Shown here one piece after another: positions 63,847-64,000 of a stretch of 64,000 bases of DNA (the first letter of the stretch is position 1; every line of letters starts with the position of its first letter). The notes below the pieces were generated by a model. It did no database searches. It saw only the letters and a list, made by a program, of their open reading frames with translations, and was not told the DNA's origin. The DNA is taken from assembly GCA_019637435.1 (NCBI GenBank), contig JAHBVO010000001.1, forward strand, positions 1,178,001 to 1,242,000. Reading direction: 5' to 3'. This stretch comes from Candidatus Obscuribacterales bacterium. Lineage in GTDB: Bacteria > Cyanobacteriota > Vampirovibrionia > Obscuribacterales > Obscuribacteraceae. Made by a program: the position numbers and the translations under genes.

Positions 63847-64000
63847 ATGGAAGAGAAGGATGCCTTCGAACGAGTAAAGAAGGTGGCCGTTGCCCAACTT
63901 AACGTCAATGGTGACGAAGTTACAATGGAAGCCAGCTTCACCAAAGACCTCGGCGCAGATTCACTCGACCAGGTCGAATTGGTGATGGCTCTGGAAGAAG
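63847..64000 (+). CDS. acpP: Acyl carrier protein (partial, cut by window end)
   Basis: The first 51 residues are present, including '[17 protein letters not shown]', where Ser of D-S-L carries the phosphopantetheine arm. ATG 63847 follows a GGGGG about 11 nt upstream. ACP carries growing acyl chains for FabG and the other fatty acid synthase enzymes. A partner fabF-like gene would be expected after the window. Confidence 0.93.
   Translation, partial: MEEKDAFERVKKVAVAQLNVNGDEVTMEASFTKDLGADSLDQVELVMALEE

Overview
The window looks like a stretch of chromosome from a diderm, non-photosynthetic relative of the Cyanobacteria (Vampirovibrionia/"Melainabacteria", most likely the Obscuribacterales). 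This lineage call is an inference. It rests on an ATP synthase cluster of cyanobacterial type (I-a-c-b'-b-delta-alpha-gamma, with separate b and b' subunits and no beta/epsilon), the asd-dapA-RNase J gene order, a SepF division protein, and outer-membrane genes (TonB-dependent receptor, TonB-like protein) without any photosynthesis gene.

Layout. 1-3.4 kb: small accessory genes, including a MazF/PemK-like protein, a gene remnant, a membrane-anchored leucine-rich-repeat protein and a PhnB-type VOC protein. 3.5-10 kb: a tightly packed seven-gene minus-strand operon for membrane fatty-acid modification (desaturase, FAD oxidoreductase, DUF1365, cyclopropane-synthase-like methyltransferase, DUF1475, DUF1295, second methyltransferase). 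Its leader has a hairpin that includes the likely ribosome binding site. 10-15.5 kb: envelope proteins, a CDF metal exporter, and a TetR-regulated drug efflux pump with an 18-residue polyglutamine tract. 15.9-17.65 kb: the most unusual part, two tandem transcription units of about 590 nt that look like a large structured non-coding RNA, plus a third copy of the 3' domain only. Each ends in an intrinsic terminator, and paired substitutions between copies support several helices.

18-23.3 kb: dut, dapB, asd, dapA and RNase J (lysine/diaminopimelate synthesis and RNA processing). 23.3-31.8 kb: a possibly structured intergenic region, sepF, then an smc-scpA-scpB-ispD operon in which ScpA carries a long repeat-rich N-terminal extension. 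32-37.4 kb: a protein made of repeated MshEN-like modules, a TPR protein, tgt and a PspA/Vipp1 protein. 37.7-43.8 kb: the atp operon. 43.9-48.1 kb: two genes behind Fur-box-like sites (TonB-like protein and TonB-dependent receptor) flanking an RraA-like gene.

48.4-53.7 kb: a SpoIID/LytB protein, a site-2 protease, an FmdB-type zinc ribbon, and a divergent DeoR regulator/deoxyribonucleotidase pair. 53.8-58.2 kb: a Cys-rich secreted protein next to a Csp-type copper-storage protein, an S1-Sel1 fusion, a TPR protein and panB. 58.3-64 kb: a 1022-residue protein with an HExxH...NExxxD gluzincin-like signature, an ADP-ribosylglycohydrolase, fabG, and acpP cut by the window end. No tRNA, rRNA, CRISPR array, insertion sequence or prophage was found.
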